Shown: positions 1-6,123, counted from the stretch's first letter. The stretch is 7,429 nt of DNA from a bacterium HR27 (GCA_002898975.1 BEID01000056.1:1-7429), one strand, 5' to 3'. The notes: generated by a model from the sequence alone, not told the origin. Program-made: numbers and translations.

Positions 1-1
1 C

Positions 2-412
2 TGGCTGACACGAAGAGTGCGCCCCTACGAACTCGGCGCAAAAGCGACCGAACAACCCGGCTTCCAAACCGTTTTGGCTGAAGCCATAGTGCTGCTGGAT
101 GCTGCGCAGGCGCTGAGCGACCGCTATTGTGCCGAACTCGAAACCCTCGGCTCCGCGCGCCAGAGTCAGGACGATCCGGAACGGCGCAGCCGGTTCTTTG
201 CGCAGAGAGCGTGGATCGCGCGCACCTGCTCGCAGGTGGTCGAGAAGCTCTTCATCGCGAGCGGCGCCAACGCGCTCTTCCACGCCCATCCCTTGCAGCA
301 GATTTGGCGAGACGCCCATGCAGTAGCCCAGCACGTAGCTGTGATCTACGAAGATGGGCTTTCCAGTCTCGGGCGAACACTGGTCGGCCTATCTGGCCAT
401 CCTCTTCTGTAA
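2..412 (+). CDS. Acyl-CoA-dehydrogenase-fold flavin monooxygenase, C-terminal end (5' truncated)
   Basis: Only the last 136 codons are in the window. The frame is open from base 2 (W-L-T-R-R-V...), so the GTG at 17 is an internal valine codon and the true start lies upstream. The visible part looks like the C-terminal four-helix domain of the acyl-CoA dehydrogenase superfamily, in the branch holding oxygenases such as HPAH C2, DszC and related FMNH2-using enzymes. The supporting signature is SGANALFHAHPLQQIWRDAH followed by VAQH, which matches the G-x-x-ALF...PLQR-x-WRD-x-HA...H pattern of that branch. Such oxygenases use reduced flavin from a separate reductase to hydroxylate aromatic or heterocyclic substrates; the substrate here is unknown. 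The stop is 13 nt before the next gene, whose Shine-Dalgarno (GGAGGT, 415-420) fills the gap, so the two are almost certainly co-transcribed. The family call is good. A plain acyl-CoA dehydrogenase is less likely but cannot be excluded without the N-terminal half. Confidence 0.8.
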   Translation, partial: WLTRRVRPYELGAKATEQPGFQTVLAEAIVLLDAAQALSDRYCAELETLGSARQSQDDPERRSRFFAQRAWIARTCSQVVEKLFIASGANALFHAHPLQQIWRDAHAVAQHVAVIYEDGLSSLGRTLVGLSGHPLL

Positions 413-425
413 CCGGAGGTGAGCG

Positions 426-1961
426 ATGTTGACTGGGCAAGAGTACCTCGAGTCACTCCGAGACGGGCGCGAAGTCTGGATCTACGGCGAGTGGGTTAAG
501 GATGTGACCACACACCCCGCTTTCCGTAACGCTGCCCGCATGATCGCCCGGTTGTACGATGCGCTCCACGATCCTGCCTGCAAAGAGAAGTTGACTCTCG
601 AGTCGGATGTCGCTCCGGGGTCCCAGACGCATGCCTTCTTCCGGGTCACCAGATCCTCTGAGGATCTCCAGCGGGCATTGCAGGCCATCGAAACCTGGCA
701 ACGCATGGTGTGGGGCTGGCTCGGCAGAACGCCTGACTATAAGGCGAGCCTGAGCACCGCGCTGGGAGCCTGGCCGGAGTACTTCGAGCCTTACGCCAAC
801 AATGCCAGCCACTGGTATCGCGAGATTCAAGAACACATTTGGTTTCTGAACCATGCGATTGTGAACCCGCCGGTCGATCGGCACCGACCAGTCCACGAGG
901 TGAGTGATGTCTTCGTTCGTGTCGAGAAGGAGACGGACGCAGGCGTCATCGTCTCTGGCGCCAAGGTGGTCGCGACAGGAAGCGCCTTGACCCATTTCAA
1001 CTTCGTCGCTCACTACGGTCCTCTCCCTGTGCAGAAGGAGGAATTCGCCCTTGCAGCAATCGTCCCGATGAACGCACCCGGGTTGAAACTCATTTGTCGG
1101 CCTTCCTACGAGATGACAGCCGCAGTGATGGGTAGCCCCTTCGACTATCCGCTGTCGAGCCGTCTCGACGAGAACGACGCGATCTTGGTCTTCGATCAGG
1201 TCCTCATTCCTTGGGAGAACGTGATCGTTTATCGAAATATCGAAAAGATTAACACCTTCGTCCCGGTCACTGGGTTTCTCAATCGTGCGCTTTTCCATGG
1301 CTGCATTCGTCTCGCCGTGAAGTTGGACTTCCTCTGTGGTGCTTTTCTCCAGGCAGTAGAAGCAGTCGGCACTCGTGGCTTCCGCGGCGTTCAGGTGAAC
1401 CTCGGCGAAGCGCTGGCCTGGCGTCATACGTTCTGGTCGCTCGCGAAGGCAATGGCCAGCGAACCGGACCCTGGCTTCGGCGGTACAGTGCAGCCGAATA
1501 TTCAGGCTGGGCAAGCCTATCGCGTCTTGATGACCGTTGCCTATCCCCGGATTCAGCAGCTCGTGGAACAAACACTCGCAAGCGGACTGATTTACATGAA
1601 CTCCAACGCGATCGATTTCGAGATTCCCGAGCTTCGACCGTATCTCGAGCGATATCTCCGTGGATCCGACGGTATGCCAGCTGTCGAGAAGATGAAGCGC
1701 GTCAAGCTTCTCTGGGACGCGATCGGGAGCGAGTTCGCTAGCCGCCACTCGCTCTACGAGACTAATTTCGCTGGCAACTTCGAGAACGTACGACTCGAGA
1801 CCCTTTTGTTGGCTGATATAAGCGGACTCACCTCACGGCTTACAGACTTCGTGGAACAGCTGAAGAGCGAATACGACCTTTCTGGCTGGCGTGCGAACGA
1901 CCTCATCAATCCGGACGATGTCAATTTCCATAAGCAGCTACGCAAACTCCTAGTCAACTAA
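426..1961 (+). CDS. hpaB: HpaB-family FADH2-dependent aromatic hydroxylase (4-hydroxyphenylacetate/phenol 3-monooxygenase type), 511 aa
   Basis: This is the large component of a two-component flavin monooxygenase, which uses free FADH2 and O2 to hydroxylate a phenolic ring next to its hydroxyl group. The length (511 aa) is normal for HpaB, PheA1, TftD and HadA. The N-terminal domain has the family hallmark GRTPDYKASL (residues 100-109), then NHAIVNPPVDR (142-152), GAKVVATGSALTH (178-190, flavin region), RPSYE (225-229) and PLSSRLDENDAILVFD (242-257) leading into PWENV. Arg101, Tyr105 and His143 correspond, with a one-residue shift, to the substrate-binding R100/Y104/H142 recalled for Thermus HpaB. 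His291 lies close to the catalytic His of chlorophenol hydroxylases TftD/HadA, but that alignment is by eye. The ATG at 426 is fixed by GGAGGT six bases upstream. A long open frame on the opposite strand (453-1748) is only a shadow of this gene. The exact substrate (4-hydroxyphenylacetate, phenol or a halophenol) cannot be read from the sequence. The needed flavin reductase is not in the window. Confidence 0.93.
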   Translation: MLTGQEYLESLRDGREVWIYGEWVKDVTTHPAFRNAARMIARLYDALHDPACKEKLTLESDVAPGSQTHAFFRVTRSSEDLQRALQAIETWQRMVWGWLGRTPDYKASLSTALGAWPEYFEPYANNASHWYREIQEHIWFLNHAIVNPPVDRHRPVHEVSDVFVRVEKETDAGVIVSGAKVVATGSALTHFNFVAHYGPLPVQKEEFALAAIVPMNAPGLKLICRPSYEMTAAVMGSPFDYPLSSRLDENDAILVFDQVLIPWENVIVYRNIEKINTFVPVTGFLNRALFHGCIRLAVKLDFLCGAFLQAVEAVGTRGFRGVQVNLGEALAWRHTFWSLAKAMASEPDPGFGGTVQPNIQAGQAYRVLMTVAYPRIQQLVEQTLASGLIYMNSNAIDFEIPELRPYLERYLRGSDGMPAVEKMKRVKLLWDAIGSEFASRHSLYETNFAGNFENVRLETLLLADISGLTSRLTDFVEQLKSEYDLSGWRANDLINPDDVNFHKQLRKLLVN

Positions 1962-1999
1962 CACTTACTGCGGCTACCACAAGAGTTGCCACATTCCAA

Positions 2000-2039
2000 G
2001 GCCTCAGCGGGAGAAAGAGGTGTACTGTCCGCTGAGGCC
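2000..2039. terminator. Perfect 11-bp inverted repeat between convergent genes, likely terminator
   Basis: GGCCTCAGCGG (2000-2010) and CCGCTGAGGCC (2029-2039) are exact inverted copies around an 18-nt loop. The site starts 38 nt after the hpaB stop and lies downstream of the convergent parA, so it sits where a bidirectional terminator is expected. There is no U-tract on either side, so it is not a canonical intrinsic terminator. It could act with a factor, protect 3' ends, or be a protein-binding palindrome. Confidence 0.5.
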
Positions 2040-2171
2040 ATCGTCCTCGATCGTCTACCGCCGGTTCGCCGTTGAATCAGTTTCATCGAGTTTGATCGGG
2101 GGCCTGGATACCTCAGCCACGAGCAGAGAGATCAGGAGAGCGATCCTTGGCTCTTCACCGCTATTCACAGC

Positions 2172-2720
2172 TCACGGCACCAGGGCCACGCGGCTTTCGA
2201 CCTCACCCGCTCGCAACCGTTCGACCCAGGTCAGGATCTCCTCGAACGGGTGCGGCTCGATCGGGATGACCAGCGCCGTGGCCGCGACCAGGATATTGAC
2301 GCTCAGGATATTGAGCGCCGGTGGACTGTCGATGAGGACATAATCGTAGGGCAGGGGATCAGCCGCTGCGAGCGCGTGCGCCAGCCGCCGCTCGCGCTCG
2401 AGGGCGTTGAGGAGTTCCAGCTCGGCCGCGGCCAGATCTGGATGGCTGGGGACGAGATCGAACCCCTCGATCCGCGTCGCCACGATGACCTCGCTGAGAG
2501 GCAAAGGATCTTCGACGAGCAGGTCGTAGACCGAAGCCTCCAGGCGCGCGATATCGATCCCGAGCGCCATCGTCAGACTGGCTTGCGGATCGAGGTCGAG
2601 CGCGAGGACGCGCTGCCCACGCTCGGCGAGGGCAGCTCCGACGTTCAGCGTGCTGGTCGTCTTAGCAGTCCCACCCTTTTGGTTGAAGAACGCGATGACC
2701 GGGACCACTTCGTCCCCCAT
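2172..2720 (-). CDS. parA: ParA/Soj-type ATPase, short (182 aa), C-terminal part missing
   Basis: This is a P-loop ATPase of the ParA/MinD (SIMIBI) class, which normally segregates DNA or positions cargo by ATP-dependent dimerisation and non-specific DNA binding. Visible motifs are the deviant Walker A KGGTAKTT (15-22, with the signature Lys15), Walker A' LDLDPQAS (41-48), and Walker B YDYVLIDSPPAL (125-136). The protein ends at residue 182, shortly after VIPIEPHPFEEILTWVERLR. Usual ParA proteins are about 250 aa and continue with the RN-x-RLAEAPS-type region and a C-terminal helix, none of which appears in any downstream frame. It may therefore be a truncated remnant or a naturally short orphan ParA. 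No parB is adjacent. I chose the ATG at 2720. An upstream in-frame start at 2780 would add 20 unlikely residues, and a GTG at 2708 (giving VVPVIAFF) is a fair alternative with GGGGGA just before it. Confidence 0.75.
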   Translation of the reverse strand: MGDEVVPVIAFFNQKGGTAKTTSTLNVGAALAERGQRVLALDLDPQASLTMALGIDIARLEASVYDLLVEDPLPLSEVIVATRIEGFDLVPSHPDLAAAELELLNALERERRLAHALAAADPLPYDYVLIDSPPALNILSVNILVAATALVIPIEPHPFEEILTWVERLRAGEVESRVALVP

Positions 2721-2743
2721 ACTGTACGGACACCCGCGAGGAA

Positions 2744-2772
2744 AGGGTAGCAGAGTGTGCCGGGGTTGTCCA
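2744..2772 (-). promoter_or_regulatory. Possible sigma-70-type promoter of parA
   Basis: Read on the minus strand, TGGACA (2772-2767, five of six bases of the -35 consensus) is followed after exactly 17 nt by TACCCT (2749-2744, a weak -10). Transcription would begin near 2737, leaving a leader of roughly 17 nt before the ATG at 2720. The spacing is ideal but the -10 is poor, so this is only a candidate. Confidence 0.3.
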
Positions 2773-3329
2773 GTCGGCACCGAAACCGGAACCAGGCCAT
2801 CGTCCCGGAGTCACTCGGCGAGGAAGAGCGCCCGCTCCAACCAGGTGACGGGCCTGCGGCGTTGGAGTCATGGAGCCCACGGACGAATCGACGCCCCTCC
2901 GCAAGTAGAACCAGACCGGGCGCTCCGAGCAGGGACTGGCCTGGTCACCGGGGGAAACACCGGTACTTCGCAACCGTTCCGCCCGGAGCGCACCTCTCGG
3001 TGCGACAACCAGCGTCCTACGGTAGCCAGTCGGAAGTGCGTTCCCTTAGTCTAGTCGGGACACGGTTGCAGAACCCGGTAGGACGACCTCCATACCGGTC
3101 AAGGCGTCTGATTGCTCAACGAACGCCCCTTCGCTCCAGCACGATGACTAGTTCGAGCGGCTCTGCTCACTGCAAGCACCGCACCGGCACGACTCGCCCA
3201 CCTGACCAGAGCATCGACGGTCGACCGCCCCACGGGCAGCAGGTCATCCGGCACGCTAGGCGACCGACGACCGGGAGCGCGGAGCCGGGTCGGAAGGCCT
3301 CGGGGTGACGTGTCCCGCAGCTCCGGGGA
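2773..3329. other. About 560 bp with no supportable gene
   Basis: Open frames here (for example 2757-3308 on the plus strand) encode Arg/Pro/Ser/Gly-rich strings with no domain, no convincing ribosome binding site and the look of antisense or random GC-rich frames. I see no tRNA. Two short structures stand out: a perfect hairpin CGCACC-tctc-GGTGCG at 2989-3004, and an inverted repeat CCGGTA (3075-3080) / TACCGG (3093-3098). The stretch lies between the 5' end of parA and the 3' end of the broken transporter, so it may be the eroded remains of lost genes. A small RNA cannot be excluded. Confidence 0.5.
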
Positions 3330-4440
3330 TCAGCGACCAGTCGCGGAGGAACTTTGGAGCGATCCGGCGAGCGCGGCGACCAGCCCACAGAGCAGCGCGA
3401 CGAAGCCGAGCGAGACGCACAGGCTCGTGACCTCGGCACCGAGGCCGATCAAGAAGCCCTCGTACCCGGCGGTTGCGATAGCGTCGATGGCGAGGCTCGG
3501 CGAGGGGCCGCGGAGCCGCGCGCCAGCGCTGAGAACCAAGGGAAACACGAACGAGAGCCCAGCGCCGACGCAAGCGAAACCGATCAGGACAGCGAGCGTC
3601 TCTGCAACCAGAAGAGCGAGGGACAATCCGGCGGCGGACAGCAAGCCACCGGCTCGGACCAGTGACGCCGCCGGCCAGCGGGTCGCGAGCACGTCACCCA
3701 CCAGCCATCATGAGGGGGAAAACGGCGAAACCGGCAGCAGCCTAGCCTGGATCAGTTCCCACCGTCTCGTGCAAGTAGACCGCACTCCAGTCGGCTATCG
3801 CCTCGGCTATCGGCCCTTCGGCGAGGAGCGCACCGAACGCCAGGAAGCCGAGTGCAGCCAGCGCTCGTCCTGGCCAGGCGAACCCCGTACCCCGAAAAGC
3901 CCCCTCGGTCTCGCGGGGTAGGAGCCAACGGCAAGCCAGGGCACTCGCTGCCAGGAGCACCGCTGCGACTGTGCTCAGATGCACCGCCGGACTCAGACCA
4001 GCTCCGGCTGCTGCACCACCCAGCGCCGCGCCGATCACCCCGCCGTTACTGTAGGCCGCGTGGAACGACGACATGATTGGCCGACCGTTCCAGCGCTCGA
4101 CCTTGGCAGCTTGGGCATCCATTGCCACGTCGAGAGCGCCCAAGAAACCGCCTAGGACAAAGAGAGCGAGCGGTAGAACGAGCAGCCTGGGTGCCAAGGT
4201 CGGGAATGGGAGGGCAAGGCAGAGACAGACCGCCATCGCGAGCGTCACCGGCCGACTGCCGAGCTGGGCGACCAGCCAGCCGAGCGGCGTTCCGAGGAGG
4301 GCGAGGCGGAGCGCACGAGCACCGAGCTCGCTCTTGATCGCCGGAATCCGGACAAGCCAGTTCGAAGCAGCGACCCCGCACAAAAAGAAGACCGTTGCGG
4401 TGGCCAGGCGCGCAGCGTGGATACACGGTGCGATGGGCTA
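3330..4440 (-). pseudogene. Major facilitator superfamily transporter (YbjJ-like), disrupted
   Basis: The two halves of one 12-helix membrane transporter can be read in two different minus-strand frames. The N-terminal part (from about 4420 to 3742) has NWLVRIPAIKSELG, GSRPVTLAMA, GALDVAMDAQAAKVE, GRPIMSSFHAAYSNGG and ADWSAVYL, all typical of the YbjJ-type MFS subfamily. It ends at a TAG at 3744-3742, in DPG-stop-AAAGFAVFPLMMAGG, where reading through restores the family sequence; a CAG-to-TAG change is the simplest cause. About 48 nt later a TGA follows (3696-3694), and the protein resumes in another frame as VGDVLATRW (3701 onward) and runs to the stop at 3330. The family's GR-x-x-GD motif is damaged at this junction. 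The 5' end is also abnormal. The frame is open to a TAG at 4440-4438, but the only usual start, TTG at 4383, lies inside helix 1, and an in-frame ATG at 4491 is upstream of that TAG. About ten residues also seem missing between LLGTPLG and WLVAQLGS. It is non-functional unless the disruptions are sequencing errors. Confidence 0.85.
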
Positions 4441-4633
4441 CGGTTCCGGAGTACGATCAGCGTGCAAGGTCGCTTGCTCGCTCCCAAGCATCACCGTGGA
4501 GCATGACCCTCATTTTTCCGGCGTCCACATCAGCACCCCAGCCTGGACCGATAGCTCGAGCCGACCGTTACAATCGGAGAAGATTGACGCAGTTCCTCAC
4601 TCTCGATGCTAACTGCCTGCTCCATAACCCGGA

Positions 4634-4646
4634 ATGCTGTAAAATG
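4634..4646 (+). promoter_or_regulatory. Candidate gntR promoter -10 motif shared with the monooxygenase promoter
   Basis: GCTGTAAAATG here differs by one base from GCTGTATAATG at the di-iron monooxygenase promoter (6070-6080). In both, the -10 hexamer (TAAAAT or TATAAT) follows the half-site GCTG. No good -35 is found 16-18 nt upstream, and the leader would be about 160 nt, so the assignment is tentative. If the half-site is real, the same regulator could bind both promoters. Confidence 0.25.
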
Positions 4647-4768
4647 AGTCCGAGTTACCTTCCGTAGGAGCACAACACCGAACCAGAGGCGAAACCTGTG
4701 CAGGCCTCCGGCGAGGCGACGGATGAGGTGGTATGCTTTACACGGGAATTCGAGGAATAGATGGGAGC

Positions 4769-4784
4769 GCATCCCAAAGGATGC
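4769..4784. promoter_or_regulatory. 16-bp inverted repeat just upstream of the gntR ribosome binding site
   Basis: GCATCC-caaa-GGATGC is a perfect 6-bp inverted repeat, ending 16 nt before the GGAGG of gntR. It could be an operator for autoregulation, which is common for GntR regulators, or a small leader hairpin. No second copy was found near the monooxygenase. Confidence 0.3.
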
Positions 4785-4811
4785 ACATCGCTATGAGCAA
4801 GGAGGTGCACA

Positions 4812-5600
4812 ATGAGTAATGCTCAAGGTGTACCGACGCTCGAGTTTACCAAGCCAAATGGGAAACGCGCGAAGCATGCTGCGCAAATCGTGTATGATTA
4901 TATTGTTGAGCAGTTGCTGAGTGGTCGTTACAAGCCCGGGGACTGGATGGACGTTTCTGAACTTGCCGCGACCCTCGGACTGTCCAGGACGCCGGTCATG
5001 GAAGCGGTGAAGCGCCTGGAGCAGGAGGGATTCATCGAAATCATTCCGCGGGTTGGCTGCCGTATTGCTAAGCCGAGCGTCCGAGAGATGCAAGAAGTCT
5101 TCATGGTTCGACTCGTCCTCGAAGGGTACGCGGCCGCCGAAGCAGCGCTTCGGGCACGCCCTGATCACCTGCAAGTCCTCGACGAACTGGTGCGAGCGGG
5201 GCACGAAGCGGTGGAGAATCAGGATGCCGGACGGTTCGCCGCCGTGAATCTGGCCTTCCACCAGGCGCTTGCCGCCGCCAGTGGCATCGACAGACTGGCG
5301 ACTATTCTCCGGCAGTTCTGGTTGGCAAGTCGTTACTATCTCGTCAGCGTCCCGTACTTCGAGGAACACATGGAGCGATCAGCCCGGGAACACGGTTTGA
5401 TCGTCGAAGCGATCGCCCTCGGCTGGCCCGAGGTTGCCCGCGAAGCCACCCTTGCACACTTGCGTCGCTGTATCATAGTGTTCCGCTCCTATCTGCCCGA
5501 TCAAGAGCCAGAAGAGCGCGCTGCCAAGAGTTTCTCGGAGCCGCAAGACGGTCTCGCGCAGCTTGCCCCCTGGGTCCGGATGGTCAAACCCGGCTTCTAG
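4812..5600 (+). CDS. GntR-family transcriptional regulator, FadR/FCD subfamily, 262 aa
   Basis: This is a DNA-binding regulator with an N-terminal winged helix-turn-helix (about residues 24-88) and a C-terminal all-helical FCD ligand-binding domain (about 92-225). The first domain shows the GntR pattern QIVYDYIVEQLLSGRYKPGD, then LAATLGLSRTPVMEAVKRLEQEGF and the wing IIPRVGCRIA. In the FCD domain the metal-ligand histidines are present: FHQAL (His150), REHGLI (His194) and LAHLRR (His216). The fourth ligand, normally Asp in D-x3-H, is Asn146. The length is slightly above the usual 220-250 because of a short N-terminal tail and a 35-residue C-terminal tail. The ATG at 4812 is supported by AAGGAGG ending six bases upstream. 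FCD regulators usually repress nearby catabolic genes and release DNA on binding an organic-acid-like effector. The next gene on this strand is the di-iron monooxygenase, 523 nt away, so it is the likely target; this is inferred from position. Confidence 0.93.
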   Translation: MSNAQGVPTLEFTKPNGKRAKHAAQIVYDYIVEQLLSGRYKPGDWMDVSELAATLGLSRTPVMEAVKRLEQEGFIEIIPRVGCRIAKPSVREMQEVFMVRLVLEGYAAAEAALRARPDHLQVLDELVRAGHEAVENQDAGRFAAVNLAFHQALAAASGIDRLATILRQFWLASRYYLVSVPYFEEHMERSAREHGLIVEAIALGWPEVAREATLAHLRRCIIVFRSYLPDQEPEERAAKSFSEPQDGLAQLAPWVRMVKPGF

Positions 5601-5612
5601 TGTAGCGTCCCA

Positions 5613-5676
5613 GAGTGCCCGATCATACTCCGCTTTCGCCCCTGTTGTTGGGCAACCGCTCCGACACTGGGCACTC
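5613..5676. repeat. 8-bp inverted repeat spaced by 48 nt downstream of gntR
   Basis: GAGTGCCC (5613-5620) and GGGCACTC (5669-5676) are exact inverted copies. The stretch between them also contains smaller complementary pieces (GCCC...GGGC; GTTG-ttgg-CAAC near 5643-5656). It starts 12 nt after the gntR stop, so it may form a branched 3'-end structure of the gntR mRNA. Confidence 0.35.
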
Positions 5677-5714
5677 ACACCGGGTGGCAAGCGCTCGACT
5701 CGAATGAACGCTCG

Positions 5715-5814
5715 CTTCCCTGCTGATCCCTCCACACCCAGTACTGTCCGCGCCCTGAGCACGTCGCGCTGTGCCCCTTTCCCGGCTAATCCCTTCCTAC
5801 CCAGTTTCGTCCGC
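5715..5814. repeat. Imperfect direct repeat, two 37-nt units 63 nt apart
   Basis: Units at 5715-5751 and 5778-5814 match at about 28 of 37 positions by hand alignment. The conserved blocks are TTCCC-n-GCT, ATCCCT, ACCCAGT and GTCCGC at identical spacing. They lie about 310-410 bp upstream of the monooxygenase start. They may be paired binding sites for an activator, or traces of an old duplication. The period is a multiple of three, but the differences fall mostly at protein-changing positions, which argues against a coding repeat. Confidence 0.5.
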
Positions 5815-5824
5815 TGGCTTTTTT
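5801..5824 (+). terminator. Weak intrinsic terminator candidate after gntR
   Basis: A short stem CCAG (5801-5804) / CTGG (5814-5817) with a nine-base loop is followed after one base by six T residues (5819-5824). The stem is too short to be convincing, but this is the only T-tract in the region and it lies on the gntR strand. Confidence 0.22.
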
Positions 5825-5829
5825 CGCCC

Positions 5830-5848
5830 GCTCGTCTCAAGACCGAGC
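5830..5848. repeat. Hairpin-forming palindrome upstream of the monooxygenase
   Basis: GCTCGTC-TCAA-GAC(C)GAGC forms a seven-pair stem with one bulged C and a four-base loop. It is directly downstream of the T-tract. It could be part of a terminator or a protein-binding site; nothing decides between them. Confidence 0.3.
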
Positions 5849-6050
5849 ATCTTTGCCACGGAGCGGCGACCTTCGCGCGTCCTGCTGACTGCCGGACTGT
5901 CATGCTACATCACTATCTCAAGTTAGTATCTGCCATACCAGCTGCGGCGTTTCGGACGGGACGCCACACGCCACACCCCCACAAAATAGCCATAATGAGG
6001 CCAGATATCAAGCAAACAACGCACAGGCACGAATCGTCGCCTTACCCCTC
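5849..6050. other. Upstream regulatory region of the di-iron monooxygenase, no gene
   Basis: About 200 bp without a credible coding frame, more AT-rich than its surroundings near 5900-5935 and 5980-6020. That is the usual place for activator binding or an UP-like element ahead of the promoter at 6051. A frame running through here from inside gntR (5563-6078) has no domain and overlaps real coding sequence. Confidence 0.4.
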
Positions 6051-6079
6051 TTGCATGTTACAGCGACCCGCTGTATAAT
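6051..6079 (+). promoter_or_regulatory. Sigma-70-type promoter of the di-iron monooxygenase operon
   Basis: TTGCAT (6051-6056, four of six bases of TTGACA) and a perfect TATAAT (6074-6079) are separated by exactly 17 nt. Transcription would start near 6086, giving a leader of about 38 nt that contains GGAGG (6112-6116) seven bases before the ATG. This is the best promoter in the window. Confidence 0.75.
6059..6075. promoter_or_regulatory. Putative operator: 7-3-7 palindrome inside the promoter
   Basis: TACAGCG-acc-CGCTGTA is a perfect inverted repeat filling most of the spacer and overlapping the first two bases of the -10. A dimeric repressor bound here would block RNA polymerase. The neighbouring GntR/FCD protein is the obvious candidate, as dimeric GntR regulators bind palindromes of about this length, but this link is inferred. 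Confidence 0.55.
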
Positions 6080-6123
6080 GCCAGCAGCCGAGTCATCGGG
6101 TCAGACAGACGGGAGGATCAACG

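Larger units (their letters stand above)
4441..4811. other. Intergenic region between the transporter remnant and gntR
   Basis: This 371-bp divergent gap has no credible gene. It should hold the gntR promoter. The two best pieces are a TTGACG at 4584-4589 with only a weak -10 17 nt on, and a TAAAAT at 4640-4645 with no good -35. A small hairpin GCCTC-cggc-GAGGC lies at 4704-4717 and a palindrome abuts the gntR ribosome binding site; the TAAAAT motif and that palindrome are listed separately. Confidence 0.5.

Noticed and set aside
453..1748. 431-codon open frame on the minus strand
   Set aside because: It lies wholly antisense to hpaB, which has clear family motifs. Its translation has no domain and its composition is that of a shadow frame.
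2250..2750. 166-codon plus-strand frame opposite parA
   Set aside because: Charged, Arg/Asp/Glu-rich antisense of the ParA coding sequence with no motif of its own.
3053..3085. Possible minus-strand tRNA T-arm (GGGTTCTGC)
   Set aside because: The loop does not have the TTCRA pattern, and no acceptor stem or anticodon arm can be drawn around it.
2819..3090. RNase P RNA look-alike (GAGGAA near 2819, a GGGGGAAAC near 2950, AGAACCCGG near 3070)
   Set aside because: The order and spacing do not fit. The GAGGAAAGTCCGGGC core is not matched, the ACAGAG-type conserved block is absent, and pairing of the ends was not found.
2757..3308. 183-codon plus-strand frame in the gap
   Set aside because: Low-complexity Arg/Pro/Ser composition, no ribosome binding site, no recognisable domain or membrane segment.
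4046..4612. Plus- and minus-strand frames overlapping the transporter remnant
   Set aside because: They are alternative frames of the MFS sequence without motifs. The family motifs are found only in the minus-strand frames described for the pseudogene.
5715..5814. CRISPR-like array
   Set aside because: Only two diverged units with 26 nt between them and about 76% match. CRISPR repeats are near-identical, and no cas gene is present.
5563..6078. 171-codon plus-strand frame starting inside gntR
   Set aside because: It overlaps the end of gntR in another frame and runs through the promoter. The internal 21-residue repeat just reflects the DNA repeat, and the differences are mostly amino-acid changing.
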